From: Bin5 sp965207495
Lineage (GTDB): Bacteria > Chloroflexota > Anaerolineae > Caldilineales > Caldilineaceae
Assembly (NCBI GenBank): GCA_965207495.1
Contig: OZ242287.1
Location: 1,984,001 to 2,048,000 of the forward strand
Reading direction: 5' to 3'
DNA: 64,000 nucleotides
Shown: piece after piece, positions 53,592-62,702 of the stretch
Position numbering within the stretch: the first letter of the stretch is position 1
How the letters are laid out: every line of letters starts with the position of its first letter
Notes under the pieces: model-generated
Database searches by the model: none
What the model was told of the DNA's origin: nothing
Seen by the model: the letters and a program-made list of their open reading frames with translations, nothing else
Program-made: the position numbers and the translations under genes

Positions 53592-55241
53592 CTAGTGGTC
53601 CGCCACCGTTACCTCTTCAATGTTATACCAGTTGTTGTACCAGGTGCCCTGCAATCCCTGGACCCAAGGCTTCGCGTGCCAGGAGTAGGAAACCACGAAG
53701 AATGGCTTCCAAACATAGTCTTCCAGGTACAGACTCTCCGCCTCATGGACCAACTCCAGGAAACGAGGATCGCTGCGGCTGAGAGACATAGCCTCGTCAA
53801 GTAGCGCGTCTACCTCGGGATTACTGTACTTGATTCTGCTCATGGCGTTGCCAGTGTAAGCGGCCCGCCACACAGCATGTCCAGCGTCCGGCAAGGTGCC
53901 CCAGCCAAAACCGCCCATATGGACGACGTCGGCTCTGGCAGCGCCCTGTGCCCAGTCATTCCACCAAGGCTTCGTTTCCACGTTCGTGATGCCCAGCGTG
54001 TCTCGCCACATTTCCAGGATCATTTCCATGCCGCGAACCCACTCGGCATCCGGTGTCCCCAGCGCAAGATTGAGTTTGGGCAGGTTCTCCGCCGACCCGT
54101 AACTGGACTGGGCCAGCTCCTCCTTTGCCAGTTCAGGATCATACTGAAGCGCGCCCGCCATTTCGAATATCTCAGCGCGATGACCGGTCAGGCCCGGATA
54201 GATCGGACCAGCCGCTGGATCCTTAGTGTCTCCGTATATGACCTGCACAATGCGCTCGTGATCAATGGCGTGGATCAGCGCCCGTCGCACCAGCGGATCG
54301 TCCATCGGCGCCAGATTGGGATTGAATCCCCAAATGTTGCTGTACTTGTAGTTCATTGGCACTACATCACCGGGATACTTCAGTGATAGCGCATCGCCGG
54401 CCGCGCCGGTGAAAATAACAATGTCGAACTGGTCGTTCTCATACATCAGGCTGAGCGTTTCCTCAGCAAGCACCGACGTTACCTCGATCCGCAAAGAGGC
54501 CTTATTGTCGCCCCAGTAGTTCGGGTTGGGCACATAGACGTAACTCATCACGTCATCATCCCAGGATTCAATCGTATAGGGCCCGGTTACCAGCGGATCA
54601 TTCGTCCACCACTCCCCATTCAGGTCCGCCCAGGCCTGTTCCGCTTTGGCCGTGGCAGAGTTGTAGTTGGCAAGCACCTTGTATACAAACAATGGATCAG
54701 CCTCTTTCAGATTGATCTCCAAGGTGAACTCGTCAACGACTACCAGACCTTCCATCTCGGTGGCAGTGCCCTCGCGCGCCGCATCATAGCCTACGATCCC
54801 GCCGTAATTCGGCGGCACCCAGCCTGCCGTGTTCTCAGGATTCACTATGTACTCGAACCAGGCTTTGATGTCATTGGCCGTAAACTGACTTCCATCCGAC
54901 CATTTGACTTCAGGGTTCACATGCAGCGTGTAGGTAGTCCCATCTTCGCTGACGTCGTACGATGTGCATGTACCTGGTGTCAGATTAGCTTGCGGGTCCG
55001 CAACGAATGGCGGCAGCCACACATGCTGCATGATGAAGCGTCCAAAACCCCCTTCACGCGCCGGGTCAAATGTCTTCATGGACTGGATCATGCCGTACCG
55101 AAGCGTCTGCATTTCAGCAGGTTCCATCTCAGCTTCCTGCTCAGCGCCCGCCGCTCCGCCGCCGGCTGGCATCGGCGCGACGCAGGCCGTAACCAGCAGC
55201 CCCAAGACCAATAATAGTACAGTTAAAGGATAGCGTTTCAT
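53592..55241 (-). CDS. ABC transporter substrate-binding lipoprotein, peptide/nickel family (operon B)
   Basis: A 549-residue lipoprotein with lipobox VTAC (Cys20) and ATG 55241 after GAGGAGAG. Family-5 signature regions are NPEVKWSDGSQFTANDIKAW, YTIESWDDDVMSYVYVPNPN (given in parts: YTIESWDDD and YVPNPNYW) and ALIHAIDHERIVQVIYGD. It is only distantly similar to the operon A protein (shared fold and signature, different loops), so a different ligand is likely. A terminator follows it, before the permeases. Confidence 0.93.
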   Translation of the reverse strand: MKRYPLTVLLLVLGLLVTACVAPMPAGGGAAGAEQEAEMEPAEMQTLRYGMIQSMKTFDPAREGGFGRFIMQHVWLPPFVADPQANLTPGTCTSYDVSEDGTTYTLHVNPEVKWSDGSQFTANDIKAWFEYIVNPENTAGWVPPNYGGIVGYDAAREGTATEMEGLVVVDEFTLEINLKEADPLFVYKVLANYNSATAKAEQAWADLNGEWWTNDPLVTGPYTIESWDDDVMSYVYVPNPNYWGDNKASLRIEVTSVLAEETLSLMYENDQFDIVIFTGAAGDALSLKYPGDVVPMNYKYSNIWGFNPNLAPMDDPLVRRALIHAIDHERIVQVIYGDTKDPAAGPIYPGLTGHRAEIFEMAGALQYDPELAKEELAQSSYGSAENLPKLNLALGTPDAEWVRGMEMILEMWRDTLGITNVETKPWWNDWAQGAARADVVHMGGFGWGTLPDAGHAVWRAAYTGNAMSRIKYSNPEVDALLDEAMSLSRSDPRFLELVHEAESLYLEDYVWKPFFVVSYSWHAKPWVQGLQGTWYNNWYNIEEVTVADH

Positions 55242-55449
55242 CTTAGATCTCTCCTCAATGACTATGTATGCCTATCGAACGACCTTTAGATGTCATCACA
55301 CACTTGCATTCAAAACCCTGAATCGCAAAGACCGAAGGCTAACCAGGCCCGCTATACGATTCGACTCTTACATGTCTGACCGGCATGACACCTCCCTGTA
55401 CCCTATCTCAAAGGGGGCCGTCGCCTTGACGATGCCCGTTCTCAGCGCT

Positions 55450-56967
55450 TCATTCATCCAATTGCCAGTCTCCAGGGTGGAATCCCGAAGTCCGCTCCGC
55501 GGCAGAGTCGAATACAGCCGTCACCACGTGAAAGTCCTCCACCTTACCCGGCGGAATGTTGACCTGTACGATGGTGCCGGGATTGTGATACACAAAGTAG
55601 CCGTCGACGTCTGAGGGCTCCATTATGTGACCATCTAATCTGAGATGCTTGAAGGTAACGTCGGGATGGGGAAGGCGCAGACGGATGGCCAGGCCGTTGC
55701 GGATCGGTTCCGCCGGCCCTTCATACTCCGCCTGGGGCCAAGTCACCTGGCGTGACACCGAAAGTCTCAGAAACTCGTCCAGAGCATCGCCGTCGAAGCG
55801 GGGATTCTCCTTGAGCTTGGCAAACATCGGCTCCAGATTCGGCTCGTTCAAATTTGGCGCAGACGATTCCTCTCCCGGCGCATAAAGGTTGCGGCTCTCC
55901 GGAGTCGTGGAGATAAATGCCACGACGCCGTCGCGGGCCTCGGGCCAGCCGCAAGTGTGCGAGATCTGCGCCAACTTGCGCCACAACTCAACCCGGCTTG
56001 CCCGTCGCTGCGCGGCAGTTCTGCCCCAAGCCGCGATCGCAACCGACGACCGGCAGCTGACCTGGTTGGCGGGATAGCCGGGGCGAGGCTCACCTCGCCA
56101 CACCTCGTTCCCGACCTGGAGTAGCCGGCGCAAACGAAGCACGGCGCTCTCCTCCCAGCCGACCTCCATCGTCTGAATGATGCTGTGGTACTGAATATAG
56201 GAATAAAGCCCGCAGACGACCTTAGGCGTCGACGTGCTGCCGTAGAACCAGCGCTCGACACCCTCAACCGGAACCGTGGACAGCATCTGCCCGGCGCTTT
56301 CCTCGCCTCGGGTTGTCAGATAACCAGCTTCTTCCGCCGCCTGGTTCATCAAGTCGGGGATTGCTCGCCAGTACCCGCGGTACAGGTTCGAAGCCCATGA
56401 TATCCCCGTGCTCTCGGTCATCGTCGACTGCGCAAACCAGATGCCATGTACGTCCTGATGGACCTCCGGCTGGTACTGGTCCACGACAGCTTTGACGGCC
56501 ATCGCCTCTGGCTGATTCTCAGGATCCAGCGGGCCGTCCCACCCCCATCCTTCATAGACCCAGCGGCTGCGGCCGGCGAAAAACTCGGCAACGTCAATCA
56601 GCTCTCGGTCATAGCTTTCCGGTTCGCAGGCCGGCATGATCAGGACAATCTGGCGCCTTCGAATCTCTTCAGCCAGAGGGTCGTCGCCGATCAGCCATTT
56701 GATCAGTTGCAGCAGGCCAGCCGTCGTTACCCTCTCAACCCCGCTGTGTGTCGAAGTAAAAAGGGCCACCTGCTTGTCTTCGTCGGAAACATCAGCATCG
56801 CTGACGCGACAAAGCAGCACAGGCAGCCCCTTCGGTGTTCGGCCTACGGTCTCGACCTGCAAGATTCCAGGCCGGGCAGCCGCCCATCGTCTCAGCCCCT
56901 CCTCCATCTCCGCTATACTTGGGCCAGGTGTTGGACCCAACTCTGGACGCTGATGCACGTGACTCAT
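55450..56967 (-). CDS. M14-family metallopeptidase-like protein (b)
   Basis: A 505-residue paralogue of the protein at 49289, ATG 56967 with AGGAAAGG upstream. The order of motifs is the same: GLPVLLCRVSDADVSDEDKQ, LFTSTHSGVERVTTAGLLQL, PACEPESYDRELI, and VHQDVHGIWFAQ. The first zinc motif reads H74-S-G-V-E78, one residue longer than HxxE, so ligand geometry may differ. A beta-rich C-terminal domain (RLDGHIMEPSDVDGYFVYHN) is shared with paralogue (a). No signal peptide is seen. Confidence 0.8.
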   Translation of the reverse strand: MSHVHQRPELGPTPGPSIAEMEEGLRRWAAARPGILQVETVGRTPKGLPVLLCRVSDADVSDEDKQVALFTSTHSGVERVTTAGLLQLIKWLIGDDPLAEEIRRRQIVLIMPACEPESYDRELIDVAEFFAGRSRWVYEGWGWDGPLDPENQPEAMAVKAVVDQYQPEVHQDVHGIWFAQSTMTESTGISWASNLYRGYWRAIPDLMNQAAEEAGYLTTRGEESAGQMLSTVPVEGVERWFYGSTSTPKVVCGLYSYIQYHSIIQTMEVGWEESAVLRLRRLLQVGNEVWRGEPRPGYPANQVSCRSSVAIAAWGRTAAQRRASRVELWRKLAQISHTCGWPEARDGVVAFISTTPESRNLYAPGEESSAPNLNEPNLEPMFAKLKENPRFDGDALDEFLRLSVSRQVTWPQAEYEGPAEPIRNGLAIRLRLPHPDVTFKHLRLDGHIMEPSDVDGYFVYHNPGTIVQVNIPPGKVEDFHVVTAVFDSAAERTSGFHPGDWQLDE

Positions 56968-57101
56968 AGGCCTTTCCTATTTCAGGTATAAGTTTGGGTA
57001 GTCGCTACACGCTGTTCGTTCCTCCCGTAAACCTGGTCCGGGTTCGCATCAATACTGAGCCAAATGAATGTTCACTTCACTCAAAGGAGACAGTAAGACC
57101 T

Positions 57102-58106
57102 TCACGCACCCGCAGTTTCGTCCGACGGATCGATCTGAAACGCCTCGATGGCATTTCGCCAGAAAATCCCTTCTATATCGTCCCTGGAAAGTTCAGCGAT
57201 CTCAGCGGCCTGCTTCATGGCCATAATCTGTTCGTAAATGCAGAGGACCGGACGTGCGTCCGTGTGGGCAAAGCTGAAGTGTGCTTCATCGGGTTCCACC
57301 TGGTACCAGTATCGCCCAAATGGAACATATTTGCCGTGGAAAAAAGCTGAGTCGACACCATCCGAGCCGTAGAAGATCCGCTTCAGATCTTCCTCTCGGA
57401 ACAATGTCAGGAAGGGAGGCATGGTCGTTACCGCCGATAGATCATACCAAATATTTGGCATGTCGCGCAACCGGTCGACCGCCTCCCGGATCGGCCAATA
57501 GGTAAAGCTGCGAGCGCAATGGGCAAGGATCCACTTGATCCGGGGATAGCGGCGCGTCGTGTACTCTTCAAGGTCTGCCAGGTTCTCCTCATCGGCGCAA
57601 CCACCCGGCCGCGACAGGTGCATCGTGACCCAGAGACCGCGGTCGTTGGCGAGCTCCATCTGTTCGTGCGTCAGAAACTCGTGAATCCTGCAGTAATCCG
57701 TATCTCCCGTCGAAGAGAAGACCCGATAGGGCTTCAGTCCAATGAAACCGGCCCGCTTGATATCTTCCTCAATGCGTGAAATGTTACAGGAAGGAGTAAC
57801 CAGTCGATTGGCCCGTGAGGAGGGATCCAGGGCGACCTGCGCGGCAAGCATGTCGGTATGCTTTTCCACATCAATGCCGACCTTGGGCATCCCCAGCAGG
57901 AGGAAATTCATAAGCCGGCCAGGGAACATGAGACGGCCCCATGCCCGCAATGTTTCCAGATCGGCATACGATCGTGTCGTCGCCGGCGCGTCAGGCCGCA
58001 TATCCGCCCCGTCGAACAGATGGCAGTGCGCGTCAAACACTCTCTGCGGGACGAAGTCCGCCAGCTCCTCTTCCCAGAATTCCCGATCTGATTCGCTGTA
58101 GTCCAT
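57102..58106 (-). CDS. Amidohydrolase-2 family protein (a)
   Basis: A 334-residue TIM-barrel metal hydrolase or decarboxylase of the amidohydrolase-2 family. VFDAHCHLFDG gives the metal-binding HxH; FIGLKPYRVFS, LWVTMHLSRPGG and IKWILAHCARSF give further barrel strands with histidines, and IFYGSDGVDSAFF the late aspartate. ATG 58106 is chosen for its GGGAGG; the frame runs on to 58244 without a ribosome site. It lies between M14 (b) and two more amidohydrolases, suggesting a shared pathway. Confidence 0.88.
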   Translation of the reverse strand: MDYSESDREFWEEELADFVPQRVFDAHCHLFDGADMRPDAPATTRSYADLETLRAWGRLMFPGRLMNFLLLGMPKVGIDVEKHTDMLAAQVALDPSSRANRLVTPSCNISRIEEDIKRAGFIGLKPYRVFSSTGDTDYCRIHEFLTHEQMELANDRGLWVTMHLSRPGGCADEENLADLEEYTTRRYPRIKWILAHCARSFTYWPIREAVDRLRDMPNIWYDLSAVTTMPPFLTLFREEDLKRIFYGSDGVDSAFFHGKYVPFGRYWYQVEPDEAHFSFAHTDARPVLCIYEQIMAMKQAAEIAELSRDDIEGIFWRNAIEAFQIDPSDETAGA

Positions 58107-58212
58107 GAACCGACCTCCCTCGGGCTGCATCATGGAAACAAAAGCATTTCGCCTGCCCCTGTTCGAGATACCCGGTACTTCAGTTAAACCAAGCGCTCCA
58201 CCCCGACCCGCG

Positions 58213-58962
58213 TCAGATTCCCAACAACCGCGCCGCATTCCCACCGCAAACCAGCCGCTTCTCCTCGTCGGAGATATCGGCCGTAATTATCTTGCCCAGC
58301 TGCGGCCGCGAATCCATCAACGCGATATCCGAGCCAAATAAGATCCGGTCCGCGCCTGCCTCGTTCACCAGCTGCTCGATGACGCCTGGCGTGCGAAAGG
58401 TCGAGCACGTCTCCAGATAGATATTTGGATACGCCTGCGCCGCCTTGATCGCCGCCGCCCGCGGCTCTTCCACATTGCCCGCGTGCCCCGCAACGAAGTT
58501 GGCGTTTGGAAACTGAGCCGCACAATCGGCCAGCAGGCCGGGATCGGAATGCGGGTCGGTGCCCGTGTGGAAAATGATCGCCAGACCGCGATCATTGGCA
58601 AACTCATAGATCGGATGCCAGATCGGTTCGTTCAGGTCCCACTGGGTATAGGGCGGATACAGTTTGATCGCAACTAGACCAAGCTCATCTATCGCCCGCG
58701 TCAGTTCAGCAACCATGCCTTCCGCCATCATCGGCGACACGTACGCGAACCCGACAAAGCGGTCCGGATGCTCTGCCACAAACCGGGCCGTAATATCATT
58801 GCCGGTTGTGCCGTCTGGATGAAAGATATTGAAAAGACAGGAGACGTCGATACCCACCCTGTCCATCGCGTGCAGAATCAGCGCCGGATCGTCGACCCCG
58901 TTATATCTGTCCAGACGGCCTGTATGGCCGTGAAAGTCGATCACTCTCTGTTCTTCAATCAT
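58213..58962 (-). CDS. Amidohydrolase-2 family protein (b)
   Basis: A 249-residue, compact member. It keeps the HxH (VIDFHGHTG), AIKLYPPYTQWDLNEPIW (strand 4 region), IIFHTGTDPHSDPGLL, NFVAGHAGN and RILFGSDIALMDSRPQ, ending with CGGNAARLLGI. ATG 58962 has GGGAGAGGG upstream and overlaps the end of the previous gene by eight bases, so translation is coupled. Probably a cytoplasmic metal-dependent hydrolase or decarboxylase. Confidence 0.9.
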   Translation of the reverse strand: MIEEQRVIDFHGHTGRLDRYNGVDDPALILHAMDRVGIDVSCLFNIFHPDGTTGNDITARFVAEHPDRFVGFAYVSPMMAEGMVAELTRAIDELGLVAIKLYPPYTQWDLNEPIWHPIYEFANDRGLAIIFHTGTDPHSDPGLLADCAAQFPNANFVAGHAGNVEEPRAAAIKAAQAYPNIYLETCSTFRTPGVIEQLVNEAGADRILFGSDIALMDSRPQLGKIITADISDEEKRLVCGGNAARLLGI

Positions 58963-59719
58963 GCCGGCCCTCTCCCTGTAGTATGCGTAGCAAGTTCCCT
59001 GCGCAGATCAGTTCCAGGTCCGACTCGCTGATGTCGGAATGGTGAAGGTAAAAGAGCATCGACCCCATCGCCAGGCGGTCATACCAGGAGCCGTAGACAA
59101 AACGCTCGGCCCCATACTCGGAGCAGAGCGCTTCCACCTCGCCCAACGGCTCAATTCGACTTAACTCCAGATACGTGTTGGGGAGAGTAGTCATGAGTGG
59201 CCGCACCCACAGAGCGTGGCTGTAATGCGCGCCCACCAGGACCGTTACCAGTTCGGGAAAGGCGCTCAACGTCATGGCCAGCTCGTCCGCATCCGCGTCC
59301 GGCAGAGGAATCCAGAGCGGGATCCGGTTCTCGCTCAGCCAGGACAGCATCGGCGCAAACGCCCACGGCCGGAAAGGCAGTCCGACGTATCCCATATTGT
59401 GTAGACGGACACTGCGCACCCTCCCCTGCTCGTGCAATGCCTCTACTTGTGCCATCGAATCGGGCGTAGGCATGATCGACCACTGCGGAAAGAGACGTCT
59501 ATCCTCTAACCATTCCTCCAAAAAACCATTGCCGTCGATCGGGCTGACTTCCTCGGTCTGGGCGTGGTAGACGAGCGCCCTTTCAACCCCGTGCCGGTCC
59601 ATTTCAGCCAGCAACTGGTCCCGATTGCGGCAAGGCGAGGGCTGATAATGCAGGTCCCCCACACGGACGTTTGCGTCGAAAACCGGGACACGCGGGCGGA
59701 ACGTGAACTGAATAGACAT
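58955..59719 (-). CDS. Amidohydrolase-2-like protein lacking the HxH motif (c)
   Basis: A 254-residue relative of the preceding proteins. The barrel strands are recognisable (VRSVRLHNMGYVGLPFRPW, NTYLELSRIEPLGEVEALC, AERFVYGSWYDRLAMGS), and the end ICAGNLLRILQGEG fits the family. The position of the metal-binding HxH reads VFDANVRVG, and the late FGSD reads VYGSWYD, so metal binding at the usual site is probably lost. It may be a structural partner or a metal-free enzyme. It ends eight bases into gene (b) and starts five bases after the DegT gene. Confidence 0.82.
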   Translation of the reverse strand: MSIQFTFRPRVPVFDANVRVGDLHYQPSPCRNRDQLLAEMDRHGVERALVYHAQTEEVSPIDGNGFLEEWLEDRRLFPQWSIMPTPDSMAQVEALHEQGRVRSVRLHNMGYVGLPFRPWAFAPMLSWLSENRIPLWIPLPDADADELAMTLSAFPELVTVLVGAHYSHALWVRPLMTTLPNTYLELSRIEPLGEVEALCSEYGAERFVYGSWYDRLAMGSMLFYLHHSDISESDLELICAGNLLRILQGEGRHD

Positions 59720-59724
59720 AGCTC

Positions 59725-60963
59725 TTAACCCTGGCTTGACAGATTAGAACGGTAGTAGTCGCCGACCTTCTTGATAGCCGTACTGAAATCGGCCGCGTCC
59801 TGGTCCGTATACGAGGGGCTCATCGGCACCACAACCGCCGTTTCCAGGAAACTCTCCCCGCCCGGCAGCGACATCGAGCCATAGTCCATCGCCGCGGCCT
59901 CCTCACCGGCATAGGAGAAATCAGCCGTTCCATAGGCGCGCTGCTGGGCCATAACCGGGTACTTGTAGACCGGATAGGCCATGTAGGGCGAGTTGGCCGG
60001 CACGCCCTCCGCCTGCAGCGCCGCCGCAAACTGCTCCGCCGTCGCGCCCATCGTCGCCGCATCCACATGAAAACCGTACACCCAGTACGAATGCGTCGCC
60101 TCGGGCAGCACCGGCTGCAATGAGAGACCCGCCTCACCGTCAACCACCTCGTTCAGATGGTTCGCCACCCACTGCTTACGCCGCACCGCGTCGGTCACCT
60201 TCTTGAGCTGTGCGACCCCGACCGCGCCCTGCAGGTCGGTCATGCGGTAGTTCGGCGCAAGATAGTAATGCTCGTAGACCGGATGGCGGGGATTGCCCTT
60301 GTCCGCAAACCACTTCAGCCGTTCCGCCAGGTCGTCCCGGTTACTGATAACCATGCCCCCGTCGCCGGTCGTCATGTGCTTGCCGCCAAAACTGTAGCAA
60401 CCAAAATCGCCCCAAGTACCGACCGGCCGCCCGCCATACTCGGCCAGCTGCGCCTGCGCGCAGTCCTCGATCAAAAACAGGTCATACTTACGCGCCAGTT
60501 CAACATAGGCCTCCATCGGAGCAGGATTGCCAAAGAGATGCACGACAATGATCGCCTTGGTTCGTTCCGTAATCTTGGCTTCGACATCCGCAATGTCGAG
60601 GTTGCCCGTCAGGGGATCGATATCCGCGAAAACAGGCACCGCGTTCTGGTAGAGGATGCCGATGATCGTGCCCATATCCGTGATGCTCGTCGTAATGATC
60701 TCGTCGCCCGGATTGGGGTCGATTGTGCCGACGGCCGTATGCACTGCCGCCGTGCCCGACGTAACCGCCTGGGCATACTTGACGCCGTTCATCTCAGCAA
60801 AATCCTGCTCGAACTGAAGGACCTTGGTGCCGCTCAGCCGGTTCAGCTTCCCGGAACGGATCACATCAATCAGTTCGTTTATCTCCTCGTCGCCCATGTC
60901 CCACTGGGGGCCAAACGATCCACTCCGCACCGGCGGCGAGTTGCGTTCGATTGCGATGGCCAT
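59725..60963 (-). CDS. DegT/DnrJ/EryC1/StrS-family PLP aminotransferase (b)
   Basis: A 412-residue paralogue of the gene at 40350. VTSGTAAVHTAVGTIDPNPGD (TSGTAAVHTA is the cofactor phosphate loop), FLIEDCAQAQLAEYGG, and GCYSFGGKHMTTGDGGM with Schiff-base Lys195. ATG 60963 follows AAGGAG. It sits among amidohydrolases and away from any nucleotide-sugar genes. Together with the operon A copy it points to amino-group chemistry as a central step of both clusters. Confidence 0.94.
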   Translation of the reverse strand: MAIAIERNSPPVRSGSFGPQWDMGDEEINELIDVIRSGKLNRLSGTKVLQFEQDFAEMNGVKYAQAVTSGTAAVHTAVGTIDPNPGDEIITTSITDMGTIIGILYQNAVPVFADIDPLTGNLDIADVEAKITERTKAIIVVHLFGNPAPMEAYVELARKYDLFLIEDCAQAQLAEYGGRPVGTWGDFGCYSFGGKHMTTGDGGMVISNRDDLAERLKWFADKGNPRHPVYEHYYLAPNYRMTDLQGAVGVAQLKKVTDAVRRKQWVANHLNEVVDGEAGLSLQPVLPEATHSYWVYGFHVDAATMGATAEQFAAALQAEGVPANSPYMAYPVYKYPVMAQQRAYGTADFSYAGEEAAAMDYGSMSLPGGESFLETAVVVPMSPSYTDQDAADFSTAIKKVGDYYRSNLSSQG

Positions 60964-61070
60964 GTCAGGAATCTCCTTGTAATGATTCGGCCGCGTTACC
61001 CAAACAGTCTATGCGCGATGCAAACCGTTACGGCAAGCATGCGTAAGGCACGAGTATCTCTACCAGGGCG

Positions 61071-62591
61071 TCAGTCCAGTCTGAAAATCCGCCTCGCATT
61101 CTCTCGGAAAATGAGGTCGGCCTCTCGCTGCGTCTCTATCGCGTCGGCATAAGCCCCGTACTCAAACCACGGCGCAAAGAGCGGCTGGTCTGTGCCGAAA
61201 AGAATCCGCTCCGGCCCCAGAATATCCATCGAGCGGCGGATGGTGCCCGCGTTAATGCCGCTGCTGCAGAACTCAAAGTAGACGTTAGGCAGATCCACCA
61301 CCTGCCGCGCGCCCTCAACATCGTCCCCATGCGCCTTGATGATCACCAAATCCGGATTGCGCTCTGCCGCCGAACGCACGCCCGGATAGGGTGAGCCGCC
61401 CTCATCCATGTGGATCTTGACCGGTCGCCCAAATTTTGCAATTTCGTCCAGCAGGTCCTGCATGCGCTTCGTCGCCATGTTGCCGCCAAATGGGCAGTAG
61501 AGCTTCACCCCCACGAATCGCGAGTCCTGGAAATATCGTTCCATCTGTTCGACCGAACCGGCCAGGTCGCGCGGGTCTATCGCGATATAACCGCGCAGAT
61601 TCGGATAGCGGTCGAGGAACGCCTGTGTGTCCGCGTTACCCTCACACATGTCATAGTTGATGGCGTTGTAAGAGGAGACAAAGGTGTACTGGATATTGCA
61701 TCGCTCGGTCATCTCTGACACATTGGTCTCGGTACGAGTATTGAACGGCTCCGCGCAGTGGAAGCCCGACACATGAGCGTGGATATCGATGATCGGCTCT
61801 TCCGGCAAATCTGCCTCGGCCTTGATCATGAGCGGCTCAGCCGGCAACTCTTCGATGTCCATATCCAGCAGACGCAAGGCGTTGCCGCCGAGAATCGCCT
61901 GCCTCTGTTCATCCGAAATTTTCGCCATAAAGATCTGGTTGCGCAGAGCCCGTATCGAATACTTCGGCGAATTGCTCCCATAGAGAAGCCTGTCGACGAT
62001 GCCCGCGTCGACCATAACCTCAAGGCCGTCAGCCAGACACAGCCAGCGGATCGCCGCGTAGACATTGGTGTACACCTGCATAACCGTGATCAACTCCCCC
62101 ATGTGCGAGTAGCTGACCTCGTTCATGACAACATTCACGTTGTATCTGTGGCAGACCTCCGCCACCTTGCGGATCCAGCTCAGGGCTTCAGAGGATCCTT
62201 TGAAGTCAACAATGATCGGCAGCCCCGCCGCCCCGACCGCCTCCACCATATGCTCGAAAACAAGGGTCTCGGGGCTCCAACCCTGCGGCCCTGGCGCAAA
62301 ACGGATCGCCACACAACCACCATCGACGCAGGCTTGCAGGTCCTCGCGCCAGTTGAGGAAGTACCGTGGATCGAGAGTACCAACACCCAAAAGACGGGGA
62401 TGTTTCGCAGTGATTTCCAGTGTTTCAGCCACGGCCTCCGGGTTGACCTGGTTCACCAGGCCCCGCCGCGATGTTGTCAGAGTCAGAGTCGTGTCATGCG
62501 CCTCGGTCTGACGCAGCAGCGCTTCCAACGTCGTATCCGGTTCAGGAATACGATTGACGCTGAATTCAGAAATAAAGTCGATAGCGTACAT
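61071..62591 (-). CDS. Tandem two-domain amidohydrolase-2 family protein
   Basis: A 506-residue protein that looks like two amidohydrolase-2 units joined head to tail. The first (about 1-260) has family strands (LLGVGTLDPRYFLNW, LLYGSNSPKYSIRALRNQIF, ILGGNALRLLDMD) but AIDFISEF where HxH should be. The second (about 265-506) has IIDIHAHVSGFHCAEPF, VGVKLYCPFGGN, VKIHMDEGGSP, VIIKAHGDDVEG and ILFGTDQPLFAPW, a complete active site. ATG 62591 follows AAAGGA; TTG 62606 would use that site as codons. Such an internal duplication with one dead half resembles catalytic/pseudo-catalytic dimers. Confidence 0.88.
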   Translation of the reverse strand: MYAIDFISEFSVNRIPEPDTTLEALLRQTEAHDTTLTLTTSRRGLVNQVNPEAVAETLEITAKHPRLLGVGTLDPRYFLNWREDLQACVDGGCVAIRFAPGPQGWSPETLVFEHMVEAVGAAGLPIIVDFKGSSEALSWIRKVAEVCHRYNVNVVMNEVSYSHMGELITVMQVYTNVYAAIRWLCLADGLEVMVDAGIVDRLLYGSNSPKYSIRALRNQIFMAKISDEQRQAILGGNALRLLDMDIEELPAEPLMIKAEADLPEEPIIDIHAHVSGFHCAEPFNTRTETNVSEMTERCNIQYTFVSSYNAINYDMCEGNADTQAFLDRYPNLRGYIAIDPRDLAGSVEQMERYFQDSRFVGVKLYCPFGGNMATKRMQDLLDEIAKFGRPVKIHMDEGGSPYPGVRSAAERNPDLVIIKAHGDDVEGARQVVDLPNVYFEFCSSGINAGTIRRSMDILGPERILFGTDQPLFAPWFEYGAYADAIETQREADLIFRENARRIFRLD

Positions 62592-62702
62592 GGTTGGTCC
62601 TTTCAACCGCTTGGGATTGTGGCCTGCGGCCAGAAATCTGTGTCACGGCAGGCCGCCACCCTCTGGATAGTCCTGGATGCCTGATGCTACTGGCTGCTCT
62701 CT

